Source of the DNA: CAIYRG01 sp965247505
GTDB taxonomy: Bacteria > Pseudomonadota > Alphaproteobacteria > Micropepsales > Micropepsaceae
Assembly (NCBI GenBank): GCA_965247505.1
Contig: OZ252020.1
Coordinates: 434,001-498,000, forward strand
Direction of reading: 5' to 3'
Length of the DNA stretch: 64,000 bases
Part shown: piece by piece, positions 9,039 to 18,399 of the stretch
How the letters are laid out: the number at the start of each line of letters is the position of its first letter
Numbering within the stretch: position 1 is the stretch's first letter
The notes under the pieces: generated by a model
Seen by the model: the letters and a program-made list of their open reading frames with translations, nothing else
What the model was told of the DNA's origin: nothing
Databases searched by the model: none
Position numbers and translations under genes: made by a program

Positions 9039-9785
9039 TTGGAGCCACATTTGACGAAGGCAGAGCCTAAGCGATCATTAGGGCACTGGGCAAAAATTGC
9101 TCTTTTGCCGCTGATATTAGTGGCAAGCGCCGCAAGCTATTTCATTGCCCTTCGAGGTGGCTTTCTTGACTATCAAACCCTTGCCGCCAACCATGATTGG
9201 CTCCTTGAGCGCGATGCCGAAAATCCTGTCGGAACCGCCCTGGGCTTCATCGCGGCCTACGCCTTTCTTGTTGTCCTTTCTCTTCCCGGCGCGGCGTTTC
9301 GTACCATGGCGCCCGGATTTTTGTTTGGCCCGACGCTCGGCACAATTTACGCCGTGATCGGCGCAACAATTTGAGCAACACTACTTTTTGTTGTCGCGCG
9401 CGCGAGTTTTAGAGAACTCTTCTCAAAAAAGCCGGACGGAAGATTGGGTTTACTGGTCGATAGTTTTAGTCAGAACGCTTTGAACTATCTTTTGTTCCTG
9501 CGGCTTGTTCCGCTATTTCCGTTTTGGATTGTAAATCTTGCTAGCGCCTATGTGGGCATCCTGGTACGGGTGTTTGCGATCGCGGCGTTTCTAGGGATCA
9601 TTCCTGGTACCCTTGTTTTTTCAAGCATGGGAAGCAGGCTAGGCGATCTCCTCGATCAAGGGCAAATGCCGGATATCGGAATTATATTCGCACCAAATAT
9701 ATTCCTACCTCTTATGGGCCTTGCCATGCTTGCCCTCGCGCCAATTTTCGTTCAACGCTTTCGCCGCGGCAGAGATCGAGCTTAG
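9039..9785 (+). pseudogene. TVP38/TMEM64 (VTT domain) membrane protein with in-frame stop
   Basis: Polytopic membrane protein of the DedA/VTT superfamily. The first half has a membrane segment ('LPLILVASAASYFIAL') and the 'LSLPGAAFRTMAPGFLFG' re-entrant motif. The second half has 'FLRLVPLFPFWIVNLASAYVGI', a highly typical TVP38 signature, and a last membrane segment. A TGA at 9372-9374 splits the frame within 'GATI*ATLLF', where relatives have Gly, so GGA to TGA is the simplest cause. No ATG starts the frame; a TTG at 9039 or 9051 is the likely start, just downstream of the IS30. Probably a recent pseudogene. Confidence 0.8.
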
Positions 9786-9814
9786 GGATAAGGGCAAATA
9801 AACACGAGGCTCCT

Positions 9815-10576
9815 ATGAATCAAATTTCTCGAGCGATCGGAGGATGGCTAGCGCGCTATCTCTCCCGGAATCGCGACATTCCTGGTATGTCGCCGCCGAC
9901 CAAACTTGAGAAATTGCGTCGGGCTCTTAAGCCGGCCGATGTCCTGCTAATAGAGGGCACCAGCCGGGCTAGCACAGCGATTAAATATTTGACCCAATCG
10001 ACATGGTCACATGTCGCGCTTTATGTTGGCGACACGCTGGACCTCAAAGACGAAGAAGGGCATCCGCTTGAATTTATCGAAGCCAATGTCGAGGACGGCG
10101 TTCGGGCAACAGCCATTCACGCTTTTGCAGTATTTCACTGCCGCATATGCCGTCCAATTGATCTTTCCGCCGACGATACCGCTCAAATAATCCAATATGC
10201 TCGCGATCAAATCGGCTATCGATACGACCTGAAAAACTTCTTTGATTTAGCGCGCTACCTCATTCCGACGCCGCCGGTTCCTGAGCGATGGAGAAGACCG
10301 ATGATTGCTTTGGGAAGCGGCGATCCGACTAAGGCCATTTGTTCGGCTCTAATCGCAGAAGCCTTTCAGTCTGTTCGCTATCCAATTCTTCCCGACATCA
10401 CGACCATCAACACGGAAACCAAGGATGGCAAGGAGCGCGTCAAAGAGATATTGAAAATTCGGCACCACAGCCTCTTCGTGCCACGTGACTTCGATGTGTC
10501 ACCATATTTTGCCGTGGTCAAACCTAGTTTGGTGGACGGTCTTGATTTCAAATCCCTGGATTGGGCTGAAAGCTAG
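9815..10576 (+). CDS. YiiX/YebB-like NlpC/P60-superfamily cysteine hydrolase
   Basis: 253 residues, no clear signal peptide. It shows the permuted papain-like pattern of the YiiX family: 'KPADVLLIEG' near residue 40, the histidine in 'STWSHVALYVGD' (about residue 68), a Glu in 'EFIEANVEDGV', and the cysteine in 'AICSALIAEAF' (about residue 173). Such proteins are thought to cleave amide or ester bonds in cell-wall or lipid substrates; the substrate here is unknown. 'gagg' precedes the ATG. It lies 29 bases after the broken TVP38-like gene and may have been transcribed with it. Confidence 0.8.
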   Translation: MNQISRAIGGWLARYLSRNRDIPGMSPPTKLEKLRRALKPADVLLIEGTSRASTAIKYLTQSTWSHVALYVGDTLDLKDEEGHPLEFIEANVEDGVRATAIHAFAVFHCRICRPIDLSADDTAQIIQYARDQIGYRYDLKNFFDLARYLIPTPPVPERWRRPMIALGSGDPTKAICSALIAEAFQSVRYPILPDITTINTETKDGKERVKEILKIRHHSLFVPRDFDVSPYFAVVKPSLVDGLDFKSLDWAES

Positions 10577-10727
10577 TCATTTGTATTTCGTAGATCTCTT
10601 TGCGACCTAAGCCGGCATCGCTTGGCATAAAACGCCATGCCGTGCGAAAATCCCATGCGGCTGGATTTAACGCTTGCCGAAACGCGCCAAAATATTGATT
10701 CTTCTTCGAACATGAGAGCCAAACGGA

Positions 10728-11699
10728 ATGCAGAACGATCTTTTTCTTCAGGCTTACCGGATCGAAACCGACGGGCATTGCAAATCACTGAAGCGGGATG
10801 AACCGGTTGATCTCTCGCAGTATGTCGACGGCTTTACCTGGCTTCATATGTGCGCCTTTAATCCCGCCAGCCGTGATTTTACTGAAAACTACGCAGACCT
10901 TGATCCGATCATAGTCGATGCCATGCTGGCTCAGGAAACACGTCCCCGGGCGCTGGTTAAAGACGATGGCGTCCTCATCATTCTGCGGGCGATGAACCTG
11001 CATGACGGTGAGGATCCCGAAGACATGATCTCCATCCGTATTTGGCTTGGCAGCAATAAAATCATCACCACGCGCCGGCGCGACATTAAGGCGATCGATG
11101 ACATTGTCGCGTTTTTTCAAAACGGCCGAGGCCCAACCACCCTCGGCGACTTTTTGACGATGTTCACCGACAGATTGTTTGAAAGGATGGAGCCGTTTTT
11201 CGTTGATTTGGAGGACCGCATATCGAAAGCCGAAGAATTGCTGGCCTCTGGTGAGGACGATATCGCAGAGGATGCCTCCATGGTTAGAAAGCGCACGGCC
11301 ATTTTCACGCGCTATGTCACGCCGCAGAAGAAAGTGTTGGAGACACTTCTGAGTGTCGATCGTCGTTGGCTCACGGACGAGCACAAAGAGCACCTTACCG
11401 AGAGCCTGGATCGGGTAACGCGCTATGTCGAGGAGCTACACGAGTTGCGGGAGCGCTCTCAAATCCTCAATGATGAGCTTAACAATGCTCATGGTCGGCG
11501 CCTGAACGACATCACCTATATTTTCTCCGTTGCCGCGACAGTGTTTTTGCCGCTCAGCTTTCTAACTGGGCTGCTCGGAGTCAATGTTGGCGGCATACCG
11601 GGCATCGATAACAATAATGGGTTTTTGGTATTTACCGGTTTATGTATCGCTATCATCGTCGCTCAGGTGGCTTTGTTTAAGAAGCTTAAATGGTTTTGA
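10728..11699 (+). CDS. zntB: CorA/ZntB-type divalent cation transporter
   Basis: 323 residues with the CorA layout: a long soluble N-terminal domain (about 1-240, with charged helices), then two membrane segments at the C-terminus ('ITYIFSVAATVFLPLSFLTGLLGVNVGG' region and 'GFLVFTGLCIAIIVAQVALF'). The loop motif is 'GVNVGGIPG', matching the GxNxGGIPG form of ZntB rather than the GMNF of CorA. ZntB carries Zn2+ across the inner membrane. The call as ZntB rests on this loop and on overall length; the symbol is by family resemblance. Confidence 0.85.
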   Translation: MQNDLFLQAYRIETDGHCKSLKRDEPVDLSQYVDGFTWLHMCAFNPASRDFTENYADLDPIIVDAMLAQETRPRALVKDDGVLIILRAMNLHDGEDPEDMISIRIWLGSNKIITTRRRDIKAIDDIVAFFQNGRGPTTLGDFLTMFTDRLFERMEPFFVDLEDRISKAEELLASGEDDIAEDASMVRKRTAIFTRYVTPQKKVLETLLSVDRRWLTDEHKEHLTESLDRVTRYVEELHELRERSQILNDELNNAHGRRLNDITYIFSVAATVFLPLSFLTGLLGVNVGGIPGIDNNNGFLVFTGLCIAIIVAQVALFKKLKWF

Positions 11700-11789
11700 A
11701 AATAAGCGCGACGTGATAGTCGTTTGATGTTTTATAGGTTTGCGTCACGATCGGTTTACGCAATCGCCGCATGAGGAAAAATCAAAGTC

Positions 11790-12440
11790 ATGAGCGACAA
11801 AAAGACTTTCACCTATCCCGGCGAAAAGATGGATGTGCAATGGAATGGGAAGCTCTGCATTCATATTGGCGAATGTGGGCGGGCCAAGGGCGAGCTATTC
11901 GTCACCGGAAGAAAACCTTGGTGCCAGCCCGATCTGGCGCCTAACGAAGAAGTTGAGGATGTCATTGCGCGATGCCCCACAGGCGCACTGACCTATCGCG
12001 ACAAGACGGGATCCAAAACCGAAGAGCCTGTGCCGGAAAACAGCATTCATGTTGCATATAATGGTCCGCTTTATGTGCGCGGCGATCTTGGCATTGAGGG
12101 CGCGCCCGAGGAAGCGCTGAGGCTCGCTTTTCGTGCCGCGCTTTGCCGCTGGGGGCAATTGAAGAACAAGCCCTTTTGCGACAACAGCCACGACGCGGCG
12201 GGCTTTAAGGATTTTGGCGCCGTGGGCGATACCGGTCCGGGATTCGAGGAAAAAGGCGGCAAGCTGACCATCGCCCCGCTGCAAGACGGCCCTTTGATTG
12301 CAAAGGGCAATGTCACCATCTCATCGGGAAGCGGACGCGCGGCCTGGCGTGGAAAGCAGGTCGCCCTGTGCCGCTGCGGCGCCTCAAAAAACAAGCCGTT
12401 TTGCGATGGAACGCATAAAGAAGTGGGATTTAAGTCGTAG
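11790..12440 (+). CDS. Ferredoxin-like and double CDGSH iron-sulfur protein
   Basis: 216 residues. The N-terminal ~75 residues match the divergent ferredoxin domain Fer4_19 ('LCIHIGECGRAKGELF', 'IARCPTGALTY'). Two CDGSH zinc-finger-type [2Fe-2S] sites follow: 'CRWGQLKNKPFCDNSH' near residue 118 and 'CRCGASKNKPFCDGTH' near residue 194. The second has the full C-x-C-x2-S-x3-P-x-C-D-G-T-H ligand set. In the first, the second Cys is Trp, so it may bind its cluster differently or not at all. A cytoplasmic electron-transfer or redox-sensing role is usual for the family. It stands alone. Confidence 0.9.
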   Translation: MSDKKTFTYPGEKMDVQWNGKLCIHIGECGRAKGELFVTGRKPWCQPDLAPNEEVEDVIARCPTGALTYRDKTGSKTEEPVPENSIHVAYNGPLYVRGDLGIEGAPEEALRLAFRAALCRWGQLKNKPFCDNSHDAAGFKDFGAVGDTGPGFEEKGGKLTIAPLQDGPLIAKGNVTISSGSGRAAWRGKQVALCRCGASKNKPFCDGTHKEVGFKS

Positions 12441-12857
12441 GGCTCCAACCGGCGCAGCTGAGAAATACGTTTTTTTGACAACGGAAAGCTCCTATCGTCT
12501 GAGACTCAAATCGTGAAACACCGGAGGACGATTATGAGTTGGGCAAACCGTCTGCTTTTTCCGCTCTGCAGTCATCTTTGCTTGCCTATCCGGTTAACGC
12601 CCATGACCGCTACATGTAGGGTGCCGCCACTCTCCCGAGTAAAGCTCGGCATAGGTTGGAGCAGAGGTGTCGCCCGCGATGCCGAGCAATGAGCGGAAGG
12701 CGTTGAACGGGTAGAACCGCCTGTTGAAGCGGAAGGTGAACTCGTTGAGGTAGGCTTGTAGGTGCTGGTGGCTAACGCCGTGGTGGGTCCCGATCAGCCA
12801 CGTCTGCAGGTTGGCGAAAACCAGATGGTGGACCCATCCAGGAAAAGTGGAGGCGCC

Positions 12858-13730
12858 CTACACCGTTTGCATTGCTTCTGCCTCGAATTTGACGGGGCTT
12901 GTGAAGTCCAGCGTCGAGTGCCGACGGACTGGATTATAGAACCCGTCGATGTATCCGGCTATGGCAGTTTCAGCTTGGCTTCTTGACATGAACACAGTCC
13001 TCCAGATCAGTTCTGACTTTATGGTTTTGAAGAAGGTCTCGACGACGGCGTTATCATAGCAATTTCCCTTACCGCTCATTGAGGCGAGGAAACCGAGTTC
13101 ACCGAGGCGCGCCTGGTATGCGTCTGAGCAGTACTGGCTTCCCCGATCGCTATGGTGGATCACACCGGCGCCAGGTTGGCGCAGCCCGATAGCACGGTTA
13201 AGCGCCCTGAGCGGCAGGTCGCTGGTCATGCGAGCGCCCACGGCCCAGCCGATGACGCGCCGGGAGTAGAGGTCGAGCATGACGGCCAGGTACAGCCAGC
13301 CCTGTGCCGTCCAAATATAGCTGATGTCGGCAGCCCATTTCTCGTTGGGTGCCTCGGCGGAGAAGTTCTGGTCGAGAAGGTTCGATGCGACGGCCTTGTT
13401 GTGCTGGCTGTCCGTCGTCTTTTTGAACTTCTGTTTCCGTTTTGGAGACAACCCATTTCCCCGCATCAGCCGAGCCACCCTATGGCGTCCAACCTCGATC
13501 CCATTCTCGGCAAGCTCGTGATGGACCCGCTCTGCACCGTAGCTCTCGCGGCTGCGCCGAAAGGCTGCCCGGACATGGGCGAGTAGAACCATGTCATCGA
13601 GCTGTCGCTGGCTTGGGCCGCGATTGCGCCAAGCGTAGAAGCCTGAGACGCTGACCTGCAGCAGTCTGCACAGGCGGAATATCGGCATCGCCAACCCGGC
13701 CCTCTCCGCGTCGATGAACCGGAACCTCAT
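12858..13730 (-). CDS. IS3-family transposase OrfB, intact
   Basis: 290 residues. It begins with the HTH_21-type region ('SGFYAWRNRGPS', 'RRSRESYGAERVHHEL') and continues with the integrase core: D in 'WAADISYIWTAQGWLYLAV', D in 'GVIHHSDRGSQYCS' and E in 'NAVVETFFKTIKSELI'. All three catalytic residues are present. The start overlaps the orfA stop by four bases (ATGA), so OrfB is translated by coupling or fused to OrfA by frameshifting, as in related elements. Confidence 0.93.
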   Translation of the reverse strand: MRFRFIDAERAGLAMPIFRLCRLLQVSVSGFYAWRNRGPSQRQLDDMVLLAHVRAAFRRSRESYGAERVHHELAENGIEVGRHRVARLMRGNGLSPKRKQKFKKTTDSQHNKAVASNLLDQNFSAEAPNEKWAADISYIWTAQGWLYLAVMLDLYSRRVIGWAVGARMTSDLPLRALNRAIGLRQPGAGVIHHSDRGSQYCSDAYQARLGELGFLASMSGKGNCYDNAVVETFFKTIKSELIWRTVFMSRSQAETAIAGYIDGFYNPVRRHSTLDFTSPVKFEAEAMQTV

Positions 13731-14029
13731 CGACTTTCCCTGGCGAAGAAGGCCAGCGCTTTTTTTAGGAGATCACGTTCCTGACGGGCCAGATCACGCT
13801 CTCGGCGTAGACGGGTAATCTCCTTCGCTGCATCCTCATGCGGACCGGAAAGCAAATCCTCCTCACGCAATTCTGCGACCCAGCGGCCGAGCGCGCTGAC
13901 GCTGATCCCAAGATCTCCTGCTATCTGCCGCTGCCTGCGCCCGCTCGTCTGTAAAAGACGGACGGCTTCTTCCTTGAAGGCCCGATCAAACCGCCGGCCC
14001 TTGTTCCCATTCTGCTTCGACATTTGCAC
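13727..14029 (-). CDS. IS3-family transposase OrfA
   Basis: 100 residues. The N-terminus has the Transposase_8 helix-turn-helix ('FKEEAVRLLQTSGRRQRQIAGDLGISVSALGRWV') that binds the element ends. The C-terminus is a charged, leucine-rich coiled-coil helix ('EITRLRRERDLARQERDLLKKALAFF') used for multimerisation. 'ggaggtgc' precedes the start. It is identical in length to the copy at 53884 and differs from it at a single residue. Confidence 0.93.
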   Translation of the reverse strand: MQMSKQNGNKGRRFDRAFKEEAVRLLQTSGRRQRQIAGDLGISVSALGRWVAELREEDLLSGPHEDAAKEITRLRRERDLARQERDLLKKALAFFARESR

Positions 14030-15324
14030 CTCCTGCGATCAAAATCCTATCGCAGGACGTCTCCACTTTCGTCAGCAGGGTCCATGGATGATCGGCAGGT
14101 ATTGCTCGGCAACAGCGAAGTGCTCATAGCCGCGCTTACCGAGGGCGGCATAGCCGCTCCAATCGACAGTAACGATCAGCGATCCCGGCGCGACGGTGCT
14201 CTCGACGAACCCACAGAGCGACTCGGCGCTACGGTCGAGCACGACGGCGAGCCGAACGCGTCCGGCATAGCGTCCGTCTTTCCGGTTGTCGAGCTTGGTG
14301 CCCGGCTTTCGATGACGCACCTCGATGGCACAGGAGACGGGAACCTTGTGGTGAACACCACGGCCTTCCCCACGCGTTCGCCCGCCAACCCAGGGTTCGT
14401 CCACCTCAACATGGTTCTTGGGCTGTCCACCGCTCCTGTCTTGGTTGGGCCGCACCATGCCCGAGCGGAGCTTGTGGAGAATTTGAAAGGCCGTCTCGTA
14501 GCGCGAAAGACCAAGTTGCCGCTGAAACTGCACGGCGGACATGCCGGGCGTCTGACTGGCGACCAGATAAGCGGCCCAGAACCAGACGTTCAGCGGAGTG
14601 TGGCTACGCTCCATCACTGTTCCCACTGTCAGCCCGGTGTTCTGGCGGCACTTGCGGCAGCGCAGGACGCCAGGGCGGTTTTCAAAGTGGAACGGCTCTC
14701 CCGCCGTGCCGCAGTGCGGGCAGGCAAAGCCGTCTCCCCAGCGGGCTTTCTCCAGGTAGGCGGCGCAGGCCGCATCATCGGGGAAAAGTCGCTGGAACTC
14801 GGGTAGCGAATGCGGGAATGGGAGATCAGCGCGGTCGAGAACATCCATGGCGCGCTCCCCTATATCCGGTTTGCGCCCATTCTAGCCCAGTGGGTGTGGG
14901 TGTAAACCGGATAGACAAGCATCTTTGGATTGATTGGCTTAGCGCTCGGCCTACACATGGCGGCTACACATGATCATGGCCAGATGGTCACTCACGCACA
15001 TCTCATGCTCATCGGCTGGGTGACGACATTTCTTTACGGCGTCTATCTCAAACTCTACCCAATGGAAGGGTCGCTTCCCGCCGTCCTATGGGCATCGCAA
15101 ATGGCGGCCTCGTGATCACAGTGGTTGGGCTCTATATGATCTATGGCGGACAGCCCGTTCGAGGCGAGCCTATCGCCACTCTCGGATCGCTCATCGTTTT
15201 TGTGGGCTTGGCGCTTTTCGCATTCATGGTGTGGCGCACACGCGATTAGACGCTCGACACCGCCGAAATTGGCTATCGTCTTACGATTGTCAATTCGCAG
15301 CTAACACGCGATCATTCCAAGCCG

Positions 15325-16640
15325 ATGAGCCAGCCCGAACCTAAAGCCACGCTTTCACTGTTCGAGGCCATCGCTGCAACGGCGGGGATCGTCATTGGCG
15401 TCGGCATATTTCGCTTTCCCAGCATTGTCGCAGGCGCGCTACAAAGCGAGCCGACCATCCTTGCCGCTTGGATTGCAGGCGGCGCGATCTCGCTTATCGG
15501 TGCGCTGTGTTACGCTGAGCTGGCAACGGCATTTCCCAGCGCCGGCGGTGAGTATCATTTTATTTCCCGCGCCTTCGGCAGGCATGTCGGGTTCTTATTT
15601 GCTTGGGCGCGGGCATCGATCATCCAAACAGGAAGCATCGCGCTTCTTGCCTTTGTGCTGGGCGGTTATCTGGCGGATTTGCTTGCGCTTGGGACTTATG
15701 CCTCACCCATCTTTGCTGCGGCGGCGGTGATTATGTTGACCGGGCTCAATGTAATGGGCGTGCGCCAAGCGGCAGGATTTCAAAAAGCGATGTTTGCGCT
15801 GACGTTAATCGGTCTCACGGCGCTTGCCGCCACGGGGCTGGCGGCAGAGCCCGCGCCGGCGGCTTCAAGCGCTGCCACCATGCCAACGATAAGCGCGATC
15901 GGCACCGCGATGATCTTTGTGCTTCTGACCTATGGCGGCTGGAACGAGGCGGCATATATATCGGCAGAGATTCGCGACGGTGCGCGCAATATGACGCGAG
16001 CGTTACTTCTTAGCATTGGTGTCGTGACAGTCTGCTACGTGACGACCAACGCGATCTATTTACATGTTTTAGGCGTTGACGGCGTTGCCGGGTCCCAAGC
16101 GGTCGCCGGCGATGTGATGCGCGCGGTCTTTGGCGAGCCCGGCGCTGCCGCAATTACAATCCTAATCATCATCGTTGTGCTGACCACTCTCAACGTCACT
16201 ATCTTTACGGGTGCGCGGGGCAATTTCGCTCTTGGGCGCGGCTTTCCACTTTTTCGCTTTTTGGGTGATTGGAACGAGAAAACCGGCGCGCCCGTGTCGG
16301 GCCTTGTGGTCCAGGGAGCCATCGCATTATTTTTGATTGGACTTGGCGCCTTTAGCCGCGGCGGGGTTCAAACCGCGGTTGATTATCTCGCGCCGGTCTT
16401 TTGGTTTTTCTTTCTCCTGACCGGGATTGCCTTTTTCTACTGCGGGTTAGGGAAAAGGACGCGCCCCGGCCCTTCTCTGTGCCACTCTATCCACTAACGC
16501 CATTTCTCTTCTGTTTGAGCGCGGGCGCGATGCTATACTCCAGCCTCAGTTTTACCGGGATTGGCGCCACGGCGGGCATGGTCGTACTCGCGCTGGGCCT
16601 GCCGTTTTTGTTTTTCGTACCGCGCGACGCGGTGAAATAA
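15325..16640 (+). pseudogene. APC-family amino acid permease, frameshifted near the C-terminus
   Basis: The first ~375 residues form a normal APC transporter: 'ATAGIVIGVGIFRFPSIVAG' is the TM1 substrate-binding motif, followed by 'SAGGEYHFISRAFG' and many membrane segments. Near 16442 the frame changes: 'FFYC' should continue 'RVREKDAPRPFSVPLYPLTP', which is found one frame over and runs to a TAA at 16638-16640. One missing C in 'tgcgggtt' explains it. The full protein would be about 438 residues with a normal end. Either a recent inactivating deletion or a sequencing error; otherwise intact. Confidence 0.85.
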
Positions 16641-16653
16641 AAAGGGATATCAG

Positions 16654-17349
16654 ATGAACCAGGCTCTCACCCTTGGCGTTGTAATAATTGCCAGCGCACT
16701 TGCCGGGCCGCTCAGCTCGGCGCATGCCATGGCAGCCGAAGAGAACGTCGCGCCGACCATCAATCAAAATTTCAAAGACCCTGCGCTCGATACCAGCCGC
16801 TATGCAGAATCTTTTTCGGGTGAGAGCCGCGAAGTCTTCACCGCGCGCGAAGAGGTGATTGCGACCATTGGACTGGGGCCGGGCCAAACAATTGCCGATA
16901 TTGGCGCAGGCACCGGCATCTATACCAGGCTATTCGCCCGCGATGTCGGCACCGAAGGCGAGGTCTTAGCCGTCGACATCGCGCCGAATTTTCTTAGCTA
17001 TATCGACAATTGGGCAGAGGAAGAGGGTTTGGATCAAATCACGACCATACTTGGCGACGACCAAACTCCCAATCTCCCCGAGAACTCGGTCGATGTGATT
17101 TTTTCTTCGGACACCTATCACCATTTCGAATATCCCATCACCATGGTGGCCGAAATGCACAAAGCGCTGCGCGATGGCGGCGAAATGATAGTAGTAGATT
17201 ACGAGCGAACACCGGAACGGGCGCAGCATGTCCGCGCGCCGAAATCATCCGTGATCGCCGAGATCGAAAGCGTCGGCTTCCGGCTTGTGTCGGAAGAGCA
17301 TGTTTCCGGCTTTAGCGAGAATTATTTCCTGCGCTTTGCAAAGAATTAG
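16654..17349 (+). CDS. Exported class I SAM-dependent methyltransferase
   Basis: 231 residues. An N-terminal signal peptide ('LGVVIIASALAGPLSSAHAMA') is followed by a Rossmann-type methyltransferase fold. Motif I is 'IADIGAGTGIYTRLFA' (about 88-103), the acidic residue after strand 2 is in 'VLAVDIAPNF', and motif post-II is 'VDVIFSSDTYHHF'. SAM is normally made and used in the cytoplasm, so the signal peptide on a SAM-binding fold is odd; the family does have exported members in Proteobacteria. It lies 13 bases after the permease gene. Substrate unknown. Confidence 0.8.
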   Translation: MNQALTLGVVIIASALAGPLSSAHAMAAEENVAPTINQNFKDPALDTSRYAESFSGESREVFTAREEVIATIGLGPGQTIADIGAGTGIYTRLFARDVGTEGEVLAVDIAPNFLSYIDNWAEEEGLDQITTILGDDQTPNLPENSVDVIFSSDTYHHFEYPITMVAEMHKALRDGGEMIVVDYERTPERAQHVRAPKSSVIAEIESVGFRLVSEEHVSGFSENYFLRFAKN

Positions 17350-17376
17350 ACTGGTAATCGCGCTGCTCGCTTCTCC

Positions 17377-18399
17377 CTAACGCACCCCATATTTTTCTTC
17401 CATCGCGGCGAAGAAGCCTTCCACGCGCAGCTCTTCGCTGATGCTCAAATCGATGTAATCATTGATGTCATCGCTCGCGCCCATACTCGCCAGCGCAACA
17501 ACAATATTTTCTGCGCCGGCGGGATCGATTTCGCCATTGATCGGCGTCCCTTCTTTAAAATTGTCGTAACTGGCATCGATGATGGCGGCTTCGGTCAGGC
17601 TAAGCCGCCGCGCAAGAACGTTTTTGGCGCCCACCTCATTTGTAATCGCAATGTAATTGCCTTCGATTGTTGCTCTCATAAAGCGCAAGACCACATCGCG
17701 ATTGGCGTTCAAATAGGCGCGGTCCACCGTCAACCCGCTAAACAGCCAGGGAATACGCTCGGCATAAAGATCGACAATCGGCGTAAGCTCGAAGGCAAGC
17801 GCTGCGCTGCGCGACGGCTCTCCCAGCATCGTTGCCGCGACGGCGCCGTTACGCACAGCCTCGAGGCGATCACGGCCAATTTCTCTTATCCTAACATCGT
17901 CGCGTGTTAGGCCGAGCCGCTCGAGCACCAGCGTCGTGGTGGAATCGCTTTCCGAACCGGCGCTGCTGATCCCGATAGCACGGCCGCGCAGATCTTCTGC
18001 ACCCCGCACACCCGGCGCTAAGAACATTGTTTGGCGAATGATATTGCTGAGCGAGCCGATCACCCTGAGATCGCTGCCCATACTATTTGCCCGCACCACC
18101 GAAGACATTCCAATATGCATGAGTTGAATGTTTCCGGCCTCCAGTTGTGGGGCCGTCTGGCTGCCGCCATTCATGGGAACAACGCGAAGCTCGAGCCCCC
18201 GCGCCTCATAGAGCCCGGCCTCCTCGGCCATCCAAATGGCAAGGTAAGTATTGGCCGGCGAAGCTTCGCCGATGGAAAACGGAACAGCCTCCGCCGCCTG
18301 GGCGTTGGTGCGCGCGCCGGCCAGGACGAATACCGAGAGAAAAATTGCGCTGGCAAAATAAAGCAAGGTGCCTGCGAGCTGCCGTTCAGAATTCTTCAT
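17377..18399 (-). CDS. ABC transporter substrate-binding protein (SsuA/THI5-like)
   Basis: About 340 residues from the ATG at 18399, chosen because 'ggagaga' precedes it and a signal peptide follows ('LLYFASAIFLSVFVLAGARTNAQA'). The mature protein has the NMT1/THI5-type binding fold: 'YLAIWMAEEAGLYEARGLEL', then 'GISSAGSESDSTTTLVLERLGL' and 'AVRNGAVAATMLGEP'. Such proteins deliver small organic ligands (sulfonates, pyrimidines, aromatic acids) to an inner-membrane permease. No permease or ATPase gene is nearby, so its partner must be elsewhere. It converges with the methyltransferase gene. Confidence 0.85.
   Translation of the reverse strand: MKNSERQLAGTLLYFASAIFLSVFVLAGARTNAQAAEAVPFSIGEASPANTYLAIWMAEEAGLYEARGLELRVVPMNGGSQTAPQLEAGNIQLMHIGMSSVVRANSMGSDLRVIGSLSNIIRQTMFLAPGVRGAEDLRGRAIGISSAGSESDSTTTLVLERLGLTRDDVRIREIGRDRLEAVRNGAVAATMLGEPSRSAALAFELTPIVDLYAERIPWLFSGLTVDRAYLNANRDVVLRFMRATIEGNYIAITNEVGAKNVLARRLSLTEAAIIDASYDNFKEGTPINGEIDPAGAENIVVALASMGASDDINDYIDLSISEELRVEGFFAAMEEKYGVR

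Larger units (their letters stand above)
12829..14084 (-). mobile_element. IS3-family element, copy A (1256 bp)
   Basis: Bounded by TGGACCC...GGGTCCA inverted repeats with the adjoining AAGTGGAG blocks. A 3-bp duplication TGG (12826-12828, 14085-14087) flanks it; the uninterrupted target is visible in the IS1595 copy at 53010. Both transposase frames are intact, so this copy could be active. An almost identical copy sits at 53829-55086 in the other orientation relative to its host IS1595. Confidence 0.92.
12594..14848 (-). pseudogene. IS1595 transposase, copy A, split by IS3
   Basis: The N-terminal zinc-ribbon reads 'FACPHCGTAGEPFHFENRPG' then 'LRCRKCRQNTGLTVGT' (two CxxC pairs), typical of IS1595 transposases. 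The DDE-type domain includes 'HVEVDEPWVGGR' and 'IVTVDWSGY'. The frame breaks at 14088 after 'EQYLPIIH', where the IS3 element begins. The remaining ~75 C-terminal residues lie at 12594-12825 ('WLIGTHHGVSHQHLQAYLNE', 'FNRRFYPFNAFRSLLG'). Intact proteins of this type are about 310 residues. Not functional. Confidence 0.88.
12581..14919 (-). mobile_element. IS1595-family element, copy A, containing an IS3 element
   Basis: Ends are CTTGCCTATCCGG at the left and CCGGATAGACAAG at the right. They are flanked by a perfect 8-bp target duplication CATCTTTG (12573-12580, 14920-14927), as expected for IS1595. The internal IS3-family element (12829-14084) interrupts its transposase. Copy A also lacks 24 bases present in copy C, lost between two CTCGGCAAC repeats. 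Confidence 0.9.
12534..15249 (+). pseudogene. Small membrane protein gene split by IS1595 and frameshifts
   Basis: The 5' end ('MSWANRLL', ATG at 12534 after 'ggagg') lies left of the IS1595 copy. The rest resumes at 14928 and reads 'IFGLIGLALGLHMAATHDH', 'VTHAHLMLIGWVTTFLYG' and, in another frame, 'GLYMIYGGQP...FAFMVWRTRD' to the TAG at 15247. Joined at the 8-bp duplication CATCTTTG it gives a four-segment membrane protein with His motifs reminiscent of small heme-copper-oxidase-like proteins. Two frameshifts remain after removing the IS: one at a T run near 12556 and a 2-base insertion near 15090. A clear pseudogene; its original role is uncertain. Confidence 0.75.
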
